This document shows positions 1 through 6,820 of a stretch of DNA of 13,003 nt, in pieces. The notes under the pieces are model-generated. The model searched no databases, had not been told where the DNA came from, and was given only the letters and a program-made list of their open reading frames with translations. Origin of the DNA: Bacteroidales bacterium UBA5548 (GTDB taxonomy: Bacteria > Bacteroidota > Bacteroidia > Bacteroidales > UBA932); the NCBI GenBank assembly GCA_002425935.1, contig DINE01000032.1, forward strand, positions 426-13,428, in the 5' to 3' direction. Within the stretch, counting starts at the first letter, position 1; every line of letters begins with the position of its first letter. Position numbers and translations under genes: made by a program.

Positions 1-462
1 CTTGTTAGACTTAAATTAGGATATTACTTTTAATTCATTTTTATTCATAAAAATCAATTTGATTGAAACAGCCGATGAGTAAAACATACATTAGAAAGCT
101 ATACTTTATCAGTGCTAACTGCAATAAAACAAGGTATTTATATAAATTACATAAACCATAATTGCAAAGTAAAAATTATTCAAAAAGGCATGACTATCCA
201 AACAGTACAAAAGGAATATTTATACATTGTGACAATTATTTTATCACCAAACTACATTATTCTTTTGAAATCTTGCCCCACAATCTTGCGGCACAAATAG
301 AGCTGTATTTTGCTTAAATCTCCTGAAATCGGCATCTGGTGCAGAACTGCTAAGATATGCCGTAATCTAACTTGCACAAAGCGATGTGAATGTAATATTT
401 TTTTAAAAATATTCCAAATTTATTTTTATCTAATGTGTTGGAGTGTTGGGAATTGCCCGTGG
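1..462. other. AT-rich region without a convincing gene
   Basis: This stretch is visibly richer in A and T than the genes to its right. It is broken by stops in all frames apart from short open stretches, the longest intact one being about 62 codons at 112-300. The translation of that stretch is dominated by Ile, Tyr, Asn and Lys, as expected for random AT-rich DNA, and shows no recognisable domain, signal peptide or good start context. No gene tail from the left can be followed into the window: all three plus frames stop within about 35 bases. I see no tRNA or rRNA signature. The only structure noted is an AT-only hairpin at 394-413. Confidence 0.7.
394..413 (-). terminator. AT-only hairpin downstream of truA, possible weak terminator
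   Basis: AATATTTTT (394-402) and AAAAATATT (405-413) are perfect inverted repeats with a 2-nt centre. They lie about 50 bp downstream of the truA stop codon on the minus strand. The stem contains no G or C, so its stability is low. It could end truA transcription, but it may equally be a chance product of AT-rich DNA. Confidence 0.2.
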
Positions 463-1257
463 TTATTGGGTTTTGGTGAAAATGGGGTAGGGATATTCGA
501 TTTTTGTGAGGCACAAAGGGTGGGCGGGAACGGAGTTTCCGGCGGCGGCGCGGTCCTTTTGGGCCAGCAGTTGGGTGATCCATTCGGGTTGGCGGCGGCT
601 GCGGCCTACTTCCAGGAGTGAGCCCACTATTGCGCGTACCATGTTTCGCAGAAAGCGGTTGGCGGTAATGGTAAAGCAGTAAGAGTTGGCAAGTCCTGCG
701 GGGGTGATGTTGTTCATGGGCGAACCGGGGGTCCAGTGCGCCTCTGTTACGGTGCAGATGTTGGTTTTAACGTCGGAGTGCAATTTAGCCATTGAGGTAA
801 AGTCCATCTCACCAATCATAAGAGCGGCCGCCCTGTTCATACTCTCTATATCCAGGTCGTAGGGGAAGAAATATGACAGATCTGTCAGAAAGGGCTCTTT
901 TACCGTGTGAACATAATATGTGTAGGTGCGGCTCAGGGCGTCAAATCTGGCATGAGCGTCAGGTGCAACTGCACAAATGTCAGTCACCACAATGCCGGCG
1001 GGCAAAATGGCATTTATTTTGTAAAGTAACAATTGCTGTTCTTTTGCAAGGCTGGTGTTGCCGGAGTCAAAATGCGCAATGTAGTTAACGGCGTGAACTC
1101 CTGTATCTGTTCTGCCCGCCCCGGTTATCTCTATCTTCTCTCTAAGATAGACCGAAAAGGCGCTCTCCAGATGCTCCTGTACAGAAGGTCCGTTGTTTTG
1201 CCTCTGCCACCCGCAAAATGCAGCCCCGTTATATGATAGTGAAATAAAGAAACGCAT
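463..1257 (-). CDS. truA: tRNA pseudouridine(38-40) synthase TruA
   Basis: TruA isomerises uridines 38-40 in the anticodon stem-loop of tRNAs to pseudouridine in the cytosol. The 264-residue protein has the family's usual length and opens with MRFFISLSYNGAAFCGWQRQ, close to the standard TruA N-terminus. The catalytic motif GRTDTGVHA is at residues 48-56, with Asp51 as the expected nucleophile. The RFDALSRTYTYYV block (about 104-116) and the RFLRNMVRAIVGSLLEVG helix (201-218) are also present. Near the C-terminus the family motif reads SVPAHPLCL (242-250), with Pro where Gly is common; this is probably harmless. The start at 1257 is supported by the conserved N-terminus. The gene is divergent from the moxR-bat operon across 61 bp and is probably a single transcription unit. 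The stop codon is TAA. Confidence 0.97.
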   Translation of the reverse strand: MRFFISLSYNGAAFCGWQRQNNGPSVQEHLESAFSVYLREKIEITGAGRTDTGVHAVNYIAHFDSGNTSLAKEQQLLLYKINAILPAGIVVTDICAVAPDAHARFDALSRTYTYYVHTVKEPFLTDLSYFFPYDLDIESMNRAAALMIGEMDFTSMAKLHSDVKTNICTVTEAHWTPGSPMNNITPAGLANSYCFTITANRFLRNMVRAIVGSLLEVGRSRRQPEWITQLLAQKDRAAAGNSVPAHPLCLTKIEYPYPIFTKTQ

Positions 1258-1273
1258 TGTTAACTAAATGTGC

Positions 1274-1281
1274 TAAATTTG
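1274..1281 (+). promoter_or_regulatory. candidate Bacteroidota -7 box for the moxR-bat operon
   Basis: TAAATTTG matches the Bacteroidota -7 consensus TAnnTTTG and lies 37 bp before the moxR start codon. This would give a leader of roughly 30 nt. The nearest upstream TTG (1257-1259) is only 14 bp away, closer than the usual 19-21 bp, so the -33 element is poor or absent. The motif is short and the DNA AT-rich, so chance occurrence is possible. Confidence 0.35.
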
Positions 1282-1296
1282 TAAGTTACACAGATA

Positions 1297-1304
1297 CAAA
1301 AATA
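1297..1304 (-). promoter_or_regulatory. candidate Bacteroidota -7 box for truA
   Basis: On the minus strand this reads TATTTTTG, a match to TAnnTTTG, 39 bp before the truA start codon. No -33 TTTG element is seen at the usual distance. Together with the plus-strand box at 1274-1281 it would make two opposing promoters whose start sites almost coincide. Confidence 0.25.
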
Positions 1305-1318
1305 CAAAATCAAACGAT

Positions 1319-2311
1319 ATGGAAACCGTAAATATCAAAGAGCTAAACGAAAGAATTCAGAAAGAGAGCGCCTTTGTTGATATTATCACTATGGAGATGA
1401 ACAAGGTGATTGTAGGTCAAAAGCATCTGGTAGAGAATCTTATGATTGGACTTCTTGCCAATGGACACATTCTTCTGGAAGGTGTGCCGGGCCTTGCAAA
1501 AACCCTTGCAATTAACACTCTGGCCTCTATTGTTGACGCAAAATTCAGCCGTATTCAGTTCACCCCGGACCTTTTGCCTGCCGACCTTATTGGTACGCAA
1601 ATCTACAGCCAAAAGAGCGAGCAGTTTAACATAAGAAAGGGGCCGATATTTGCCAACTTCATTCTCGCAGACGAGATTAACCGTTCACCTGCAAAGGTAC
1701 AGTCGGCACTTTTGGAGGCCATGCAGGAGCGTCAGGTGACAATAGGTGATGCCACTTTCAAACTCCCTGAGCCGTTTCTTGTAATGGCAACCCAAAACCC
1801 AATAGAGCAGGAGGGTACATATCCGCTTCCGGAGGCACAGGTAGACCGTTTTATGTTAAAGGTGGTTGTTACCTACCCTAAAAAGGAGGAGGAGAAGCTC
1901 ATTATCAGGATGAACAACAGCGGTACATTCCCTAAGGCAAATGCTGTTCTAAAGCCAGAAGATATTATCCGTGCAAGGGAGGTTGTGCGCGAAGTCTATA
2001 TGGACGAGAAGATCGAAAAGTATATAGTTGACATTGTTTACGCCACAAGAACACCTGAAGATTACAACCTTGCTAACCTTAAGGATCTTATCTCATACGG
2101 GGCATCCCCTCGTGCAAGTATCTCGCTTGCAATGGCTGCCAAGGCGTATGCCTTTATTAAGCGCCGCGGCTATGTGATTCCGGAAGATGTGAGAGCGGTT
2201 TGTTACGAGGTTCTAAGACACAGGATTGGGCTCACCTACGAGGCGGAGGCCGAAAATATCACAACTGAAAGCATCATCACCAACATAATGAACGCAATTG
2301 AGGTTCCGTAA
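1319..2311 (+). CDS. moxR: MoxR-family AAA+ ATPase
   Basis: This is a cytosolic AAA+ ATPase of the MoxR group, a family thought to act as chaperones that remodel or activate VWA-domain partners. In 330 residues the full ATPase core is visible: Walker A GVPGLAKT (55-62, Lys61), Walker B ILADEIN (115-121, Asp118 and Glu119), sensor 1 ATQNP (157-161), the LPEAQVDRF element (170-178) that carries the arginine-finger region, and a sensor 2 motif GASPRA (261-266, Arg265). There is no signal peptide or membrane segment. It is the first gene of the operon and is followed after 22 bp by the DUF58 gene, the classic MoxR partner. The start is set by the nearby -7 box and the usual N-terminal length. Every key residue is present, so it should hydrolyse ATP. 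Its substrate is inferred only from its neighbours. Confidence 0.96.
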   Translation: METVNIKELNERIQKESAFVDIITMEMNKVIVGQKHLVENLMIGLLANGHILLEGVPGLAKTLAINTLASIVDAKFSRIQFTPDLLPADLIGTQIYSQKSEQFNIRKGPIFANFILADEINRSPAKVQSALLEAMQERQVTIGDATFKLPEPFLVMATQNPIEQEGTYPLPEAQVDRFMLKVVVTYPKKEEEKLIIRMNNSGTFPKANAVLKPEDIIRAREVVREVYMDEKIEKYIVDIVYATRTPEDYNLANLKDLISYGASPRASISLAMAAKAYAFIKRRGYVIPEDVRAVCYEVLRHRIGLTYEAEAENITTESIITNIMNAIEVP

Positions 2312-2333
2312 CCTTTAGAAACTGTTACAGATT

Positions 2334-3212
2334 ATGTCCAAAGAGTTACTTAAAAAGGTACGCAAAATTGAGATCAAGACCAGGGGTCTTTCGCGGCAGA
2401 TCTTTGCCGGGGAGTACCACTCTGCCTTCAAGGGCAGGGGTATGGCCTTTAGCGAGGTGCGTGAATACCAGTACGGCGACGATGTGCGCAATATGGACTG
2501 GAACGTTACCGCCCGCCTGAATGCCCCATACATAAAGGTCTTTGAGGAGGAGAGGGAGCTCACCGTGGTTTTGCTGATAGATGTGAGCGGTTCGCGCCTC
2601 TTTGGCTCTGCAGTTAAGACCAAGAAGGAGCTCATGACAGAGATTGCGGCGGTTCTTTCGTTTTCGGCCTCGGCCAACAACGATAAGGTGGGTGCTCTCT
2701 TTTTTGGTTCCAAGGTAGAGAAGTTTATTCCGCCAAAGAAGGGGAGGAGCCATCTGTTAAGGATTATCCGTGAGCTGATAGAGTTTGAACCGCAGGAGAG
2801 GGGTACCGATATTGCCGAGGCCTTAAGATTTCTCACGAATGCTATCAAGAAGCGCTGCACTGCATTTTTGCTCTCAGATATGATTGATGTTGGCAAAGAT
2901 CTTAAACCTAGGTACGAGGATGCCATTAAGATTGCCGCCGGCCGTCACGATTTGTGCGTGGTGAATATCTACGACCCGCGCGAACGGGAGTTACCGGATG
3001 TAGGGCTTATAAGGCTGGCAGATTCCGAGACAGGCCGTGAGCAGTGGGCAGACACCTCAAGCGCCAAGGTTCGCGAACACTTTAACAACTGGAACAAAAC
3101 TGTTCTTGACAAGACAATGCAGATGTTAAGGAGATATAAGGTTGACAATGTCTCGATTGGGACACACCAGGACTATGTAAAGGGTCTAATGACCCTCTTT
3201 AAATCGAGGTAG
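2334..3212 (+). CDS. DUF58 domain protein (MoxR partner)
   Basis: This 292-residue protein has no membrane segment and should be cytosolic. The DUF58 signature YQYGDDVRNMDWNVTAR is at about 45-61. It is followed by a VWA-like fold whose first strand ends in DVSGS (83-87), a DxSxS metal-site motif, so metal binding is plausible. DUF58 proteins regularly sit directly behind moxR genes and are treated as adaptors or partners of the ATPase; the biochemical role is not settled. The short version without N-terminal membrane helices, seen here, is the usual one in bat operons. The C-terminus (DYVKGLMTLFKSR) looks complete, so the TAG stop at 3210-3212 is a natural end. The next ORF begins one codon later in the same reading frame. 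Confidence 0.93.
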   Translation: MSKELLKKVRKIEIKTRGLSRQIFAGEYHSAFKGRGMAFSEVREYQYGDDVRNMDWNVTARLNAPYIKVFEEERELTVVLLIDVSGSRLFGSAVKTKKELMTEIAAVLSFSASANNDKVGALFFGSKVEKFIPPKKGRSHLLRIIRELIEFEPQERGTDIAEALRFLTNAIKKRCTAFLLSDMIDVGKDLKPRYEDAIKIAAGRHDLCVVNIYDPRERELPDVGLIRLADSETGREQWADTSSAKVREHFNNWNKTVLDKTMQMLRRYKVDNVSIGTHQDYVKGLMTLFKSR

Positions 3213-3215
3213 AGT

Positions 3216-4100
3216 ATGACAGAGTTTAAGGATACACTTTTAATAGGAAAGCAGGCCACACTCAGGTTCAAGGCAACCGTTAACCAGGGTGATAAATATC
3301 ACTTTGCCACTCCCGACAACCCTATAATGCAGGGTGTGGAGATGATTGGCACCCCAAAGACCGATACTCTTAATATTAAGGATGGTCTGGTAAACCTTGA
3401 AAGCAGAGTTATGATCACCTCTTTTGACAGCGGGTCGTACGCTTTGCCAAGGTTTCACGCACTGAGGATAAAGGCCGACGGTTCTACAGACACACTTTGG
3501 TACGACGGAGGTAACCTTGAAGTGACTACTATTCAGATAGATACCACCAGTTACAAGCCGTTTGATGTTAAAGATCAGATGAACTACCCATTTACCGTTA
3601 AGGAGGCTCTGCCCTGGGCAGGAATTGCCCTTGTGGTAATAGCGGTGGCCTATTTGATTTACAGAGTTATAAAGAATAAGCTCAACAACCGTGATATGTT
3701 CGGAAGGCCGGTAGTTGTTGACCCTCCGCATATTGTTGCCCTGAGGCAGCTTGAGAAGATACGCAACGAAAAGTTGTGGGTATCTAACCAGAAGCAGTTC
3801 TACACAGAGCTTACAGATGCCCTGAGGGAGTATATCGAAAACAGATACGGTATTCAGGCAATGGAGCAGACCTCGGCAGAGATTCTCGAGGATCTTTCGT
3901 GTGTCAACATGGAGCCAAAGATTTACAAAGAGCTTGCAGAGCTGCTTAATGTTTCAGATCTTGTGAAATTTGCAAAGTACACTGCCCTTGAGCAGGAGTG
4001 CGAGAGTTCGGTGCCTGCAGCTGTGAGGTTTGTGAATTCGACTTACCTTCAGGAGGTTGAGCAGGAGTCAGAGGATCAACAAAAAGAGAGGAGGGGTTAG
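3216..4100 (+). CDS. BatX-like membrane protein: short BatD-like protein lacking its signal peptide
   Basis: The position between the DUF58 gene and batA, and the layout, match the small BatD-like protein of Bacteroidota bat operons. A beta-rich region fills residues about 5-110, one membrane helix follows at about 131-150 (LPWAGIALVVIAVAYLIY), and an alpha-helical tail with FYTELTDALREYI (195-207) and a VKFAKY stretch (250-255) ends the protein. The tail resembles the C-terminus of BatD in this window. Positive charges after the helix (RVIKNKLNNR) predict a cytosolic tail, so the beta domain should be exported. Unusually, the protein starts straight at the mature domain (MTEFKDTLLIGKQATL) with no signal peptide. 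An in-frame TAG at 3210-3212 prevents extension, and the other two frames upstream encode nothing hydrophobic. The 294-residue ORF is otherwise intact. Known relatives usually carry a signal peptide, so this start may reflect a deletion or a sequence error. Confidence 0.8.
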   Translation: MTEFKDTLLIGKQATLRFKATVNQGDKYHFATPDNPIMQGVEMIGTPKTDTLNIKDGLVNLESRVMITSFDSGSYALPRFHALRIKADGSTDTLWYDGGNLEVTTIQIDTTSYKPFDVKDQMNYPFTVKEALPWAGIALVVIAVAYLIYRVIKNKLNNRDMFGRPVVVDPPHIVALRQLEKIRNEKLWVSNQKQFYTELTDALREYIENRYGIQAMEQTSAEILEDLSCVNMEPKIYKELAELLNVSDLVKFAKYTALEQECESSVPAAVRFVNSTYLQEVEQESEDQQKERRG

Positions 4101-4102
4101 AG

Positions 4103-5089
4103 ATGTTTTTTGAGTATCCTAAGATTCTTTGGCTGGAGCTTCTGCTTATCCCCATTATTGCTCTCTATATATGGAGGGAGATAAGGGGTCAGTCGCCGGC
4201 GCTTACCGTTTCTTCTGTGATGCCGTGGAGCGGCCCGGGTGGCAGGTTTAAGAGGTATTTCAGACACGTTCCCTACATTTTGCGCTTTGTTGCTTTTGCC
4301 GCAATGATTGTGGCCCTTGCACGGCCGCGGTCGTCTGACGATTTCGAGAAGGTCAACACCGAGGGTATTGATATTGTCTTTGCACTTGACGTCTCAACCA
4401 GTATGCTGGCAAGAGATTTTAACCCCGACAGGATTAGTGCTGCAAAAGATATTGCTATTGAGTTTATTGCACAGAGGCCGAGCGACAGAATGGGTATAGT
4501 GGTCTTTGCGGGTGAGAGCTTCACTCAGTGTCCGCTCACTACCGACAGAGCTACACTTATAAACCTTATGAAGGAGGTTGAGACCGGGCTTATAGAAGAT
4601 GGTACTGCCATTGGTAATGGTCTTGCCACTGCAATTGCCCGTTTAAAGGACTCTCCGGCAAAGAGCAGGGTGATTATCCTGCTTACAGACGGGGTGAACA
4701 ACAGGGGGGAGATTGCTCCGCTTATGGCTACCGAGATTGCCAAGACTTATGGTGTAAGGGTTTATACTATTGGTGTAGGGGCGATGGGTGTTGCGCCGTA
4801 CCCGGTTATGACTCCGTTTGGTGTTCAGATTCAGCAGGTTCAGGTTGAGATTGATGAGGAGCTGCTTAAACAGATTGCCGATCAGACCGGAGGTCGCTAC
4901 TTCCGCGCAACCGACAACACAAAGATGCTTGAGATATACAGCGAGATTAACAGGATGGAGACTACGCGTACAATTGTAGATTCGTTCCCTGTTTATAAAG
5001 AGCTCTTTATGAAGTATGCCCTTATTGCTTTGATTGCTCTTGGGCTTGAACTGTTTTTGAGATTGTTTGTGATTAGAAGAATTCCATAG
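4103..5089 (+). CDS. batA: BatA, membrane-anchored VWA protein
   Basis: BatA is an inner-membrane protein with a von Willebrand factor A domain, from the Bacteroides aerotolerance (Bat) group. The 328 residues show membrane helices at about 8-24 and 56-73, a VWA domain at about 88-285 and a last helix at about 304-324. The metal-ion-dependent adhesion site looks complete: DVSTS (96-100), Thr168 in GTAIG, and TDG (195-197). Basic residues between helices 1 and 2 (GGRFKRYFRH) and at the C-terminus (RRIP) place those parts in the cytosol and the VWA domain in the periplasm. It starts 2 bp after the upstream stop and ends 10 bp before batB. The two encoded proteins share the same plan and may form a heteromer. 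The purine-rich AGAGAGGAGGGG stretch upstream could aid initiation. Confidence 0.94.
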   Translation: MFFEYPKILWLELLLIPIIALYIWREIRGQSPALTVSSVMPWSGPGGRFKRYFRHVPYILRFVAFAAMIVALARPRSSDDFEKVNTEGIDIVFALDVSTSMLARDFNPDRISAAKDIAIEFIAQRPSDRMGIVVFAGESFTQCPLTTDRATLINLMKEVETGLIEDGTAIGNGLATAIARLKDSPAKSRVIILLTDGVNNRGEIAPLMATEIAKTYGVRVYTIGVGAMGVAPYPVMTPFGVQIQQVQVEIDEELLKQIADQTGGRYFRATDNTKMLEIYSEINRMETTRTIVDSFPVYKELFMKYALIALIALGLELFLRLFVIRRIP

Positions 5090-5099
5090 AGGTTAAGAG

Positions 5100-6104
5100 A
5101 TGGTACAGTTTGCACAGATAGAGTATTTATTACTGGTATTGATAATTCCTTTTCTCTTTGTTTTTCATGCGATTAACAGGAGAATCAGGAGAAAGAGGAT
5201 TGAGAAGTTTGGCGACAAGGCCATTCTTGAGGCCCTTATGCCTCGTGCTTCGCGTTCGAGGGGCTGGATTAAGCTCTCCATTCTGAGCATCGCTATCTTC
5301 TTTTTTGCCATTGCGCTCTCAAGGCCTCAGCTTGGAGCAAGAATAAAGGAGATGGAGGGTAAGGGTGTCGAGATTATGATTGCACTGGATGTCTCCAATT
5401 CGATGCTTGCTCAGGACTATTCGCCAAACCGTCTGGAGAGGGCCAAACTGGCGATTTCGCGTCTCACAGATAAGTTGCAGGAAGACCGCATCGGGCTTAT
5501 CGTCTTTGCGGGGCAGGCATTTGTTCAGCTACCTATCACAACAGATTATGTCTCTGCCAAGATTTTCCTCAACAGCATCAACACCGGCTCGGTTCCCGTT
5601 CAGGGTACCTCGCTCTCCGATGCTATTAATCTGGCAGTGAAAAGTTTTAGTGTCGAGAGCTCAAATACAAGCAGGGCACTTATTATTATCACAGATGGTG
5701 AAGATCATGAAGATGACCCTGTTGCAGCCGCAAAGACCGCCAGAGAGCTTGGTGTGAACATCTACACTTTGGGCATTGGCTCTGCAGAAGGAAAACCGAT
5801 TCCGATGCCTAACGGAGAGTTGCTAAAAGACAAGGACGGAAACATAGTGGTTACACGATTGGATGAGAAGATTCTGCTTAGTGTTGCAGAGGCGGGTGGT
5901 GGAACTTATGTGCAGGCCGGTAATAGTGATTTTGGTCTGGAAGCGATTGTAAATCAGATAAAAGATATGGATAAACAGACCTTTAAATCTGTTGTTTTCG
6001 AAGATTTTGACGAGCAGTATATGTATTTTCTTGGAATTGCACTCTTCTTCTTTTTGCTGGAGTTTTTAATTACAGAGAGAAGGGGTAAAAATTTCTTTAA
6101 ATAG
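5100..6104 (+). CDS. batB: BatB, membrane-anchored VWA protein
   Basis: BatB is the second VWA-domain membrane protein of the operon and is clearly related to BatA. Its 334 residues carry membrane helices at about 8-24 and 57-73, a VWA domain at about 90-290, and a C-terminal helix at about 309-325. The adhesion-site residues are present: DVSNS (97-101), Thr170 in QGTSLSD, and TDG (198-200). The loop between helices 1 and 2 is strongly basic (NRRIRRKRIEK), which predicts a cytosolic loop and a periplasmic VWA domain. Compared with BatA it has an acidic insert after the TDG motif (EDHEDD) and a PNGELLKDKDGN hairpin (237-248). The gene lies 10 bp after batA and 7 bp before batC, so co-translation is likely. 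VWA domains usually mediate metal-dependent protein binding; BatC and BatD are the likeliest partners. Confidence 0.94.
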   Translation: MVQFAQIEYLLLVLIIPFLFVFHAINRRIRRKRIEKFGDKAILEALMPRASRSRGWIKLSILSIAIFFFAIALSRPQLGARIKEMEGKGVEIMIALDVSNSMLAQDYSPNRLERAKLAISRLTDKLQEDRIGLIVFAGQAFVQLPITTDYVSAKIFLNSINTGSVPVQGTSLSDAINLAVKSFSVESSNTSRALIIITDGEDHEDDPVAAAKTARELGVNIYTLGIGSAEGKPIPMPNGELLKDKDGNIVVTRLDEKILLSVAEAGGGTYVQAGNSDFGLEAIVNQIKDMDKQTFKSVVFEDFDEQYMYFLGIALFFFLLEFLITERRGKNFFK

Positions 6105-6111
6105 GGGTATT

Positions 6112-6807
6112 ATGATGAAGTATTGTTTGATTATGCTGTTTACCTTTGCCGCCGTAACACTGGCGGCTCAGCCCGAAAGAGGTGAGATCCGTTCGGGTAA
6201 CAGGGCATACTCCAAAGGGAACCTTGAAAGGGCAGAGATTGATTACCGAAGGGCTCTGGAGCAGAATCCGGGTTCGGTACACGCTATTTACAACCTGGGT
6301 AATGTGCTTCACAAAAGGGGAAACTCAGCCGAGGCAGAGAAGCTGGTTACTGCAATAAAAGATTCGCTTCCCGATGCGGGAGTTGCTCCAAAGGTGTTCC
6401 ACAATCTTGGAAACTACGCTCTTGATCAGAAGAAGTACTCCGAGGCTGTTGAGTACTACAAAAGCTCTTTGAGACTCAACCCTGACGATGATGAGACAAG
6501 GTCTAATCTGGCTTATGCTCAGAAAATGCTTAAAAATGAGCAGGATAAACAGCAACAAAACCAAGATAACAAAGACAACAAAGACAATAAAGACGATCAA
6601 AACAAAGATCAGCAGAATCAGGATAACAAAGACCAAAATCAGGATCAGGATAAAAAAGATCAGCAACAGCCACCTCCTTCAATAACCCCGCAGGCAGCCC
6701 AGCAAATGCTGCAGGCGATACAGAACAAGGAGCGTGAGACACAGGAGAAGGTAAATAAAGAGAAGGCAAAAGTTCTTCAGGGAAGACAAAAGGAGAAAAA
6801 CTGGTAA
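6112..6807 (+). CDS. batC: BatC, periplasmic TPR protein with low-complexity tail
   Basis: The 231-residue protein opens with a signal peptide (residues 1 to about 19, MMKYCLIMLFTFAAVTLAA), so it should be exported. Three tetratricopeptide-like repeats follow at about 24-57, 58-91 and 95-128, a scaffold for protein contacts. Residues about 144-187 are almost only Gln, Asn, Asp and Lys, then comes a short Pro run, and the protein ends in a Lys-rich segment finishing KEKNW. A similar Lys-rich, Trp-terminated end is common in BatC-like proteins. Two start codons (ATGATG) occur in tandem; the first is used here but the second is equally good. It presumably bridges the VWA proteins and BatD or BatE in the periplasm; this is inferred from its fold and position. 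The polar tail is probably disordered. Confidence 0.9.
   Translation: MMKYCLIMLFTFAAVTLAAQPERGEIRSGNRAYSKGNLERAEIDYRRALEQNPGSVHAIYNLGNVLHKRGNSAEAEKLVTAIKDSLPDAGVAPKVFHNLGNYALDQKKYSEAVEYYKSSLRLNPDDDETRSNLAYAQKMLKNEQDKQQQNQDNKDNKDNKDDQNKDQQNQDNKDQNQDQDKKDQQQPPPSITPQAAQQMLQAIQNKERETQEKVNKEKAKVLQGRQKEKNW
6541..6672 (+). repeat. low-complexity coding repeat in batC (Q/N/D/K-rich)
   Basis: This part of batC is built from variants of a 9-nt unit such as aacaaagac and gataacaaa, together with caggat and cagcag runs. It encodes residues 144-187, nearly all Gln, Asn, Asp and Lys. A period of three or nine bases keeps the frame if units are gained or lost, so its length may vary between strains. The long hydrophobic frame on the opposite strand is only a by-product of this composition. 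Confidence 0.7.
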
Positions 6808-6820
6808 ATACCGCAATTAT

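Noticed and set aside
112..300. Small plus-strand ORF of 62 codons in the AT-rich left end
   Set aside because: Its amino acid makeup is that of random AT-rich DNA, and there is no recognisable domain, signal peptide or promoter in front of it.
2315..2926. Long minus-strand open frame (about 203 codons) opposite the DUF58 gene
   Set aside because: It lies almost entirely over the strongly conserved DUF58 coding sequence; its Ser/Leu/Arg-rich translation shows no known domain. It is an antisense shadow.
3210..3218. Amber readthrough fusing the DUF58 and BatX-like proteins, or a reassigned TAG codon
   Set aside because: The frames do match, but TAG also ends batX, batA, batB and batD at sensible protein ends, and the DUF58 C-terminus looks complete, so TAG acts as a normal stop.
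4103..6104. batA and batB as one gene split by a frameshift
   Set aside because: Each has its own start, complete VWA metal site and C-terminal helix; they are separate related genes found side by side in many Bacteroidota.
6325..6666. Minus-strand frame encoding a very hydrophobic Ile/Leu/Val/Phe-rich protein that looks like membrane helices
   Set aside because: It is the complement of the Asn/Asp/Lys codon repeats in batC, which automatically give Ile, Leu, Val and Phe codons on the other strand.
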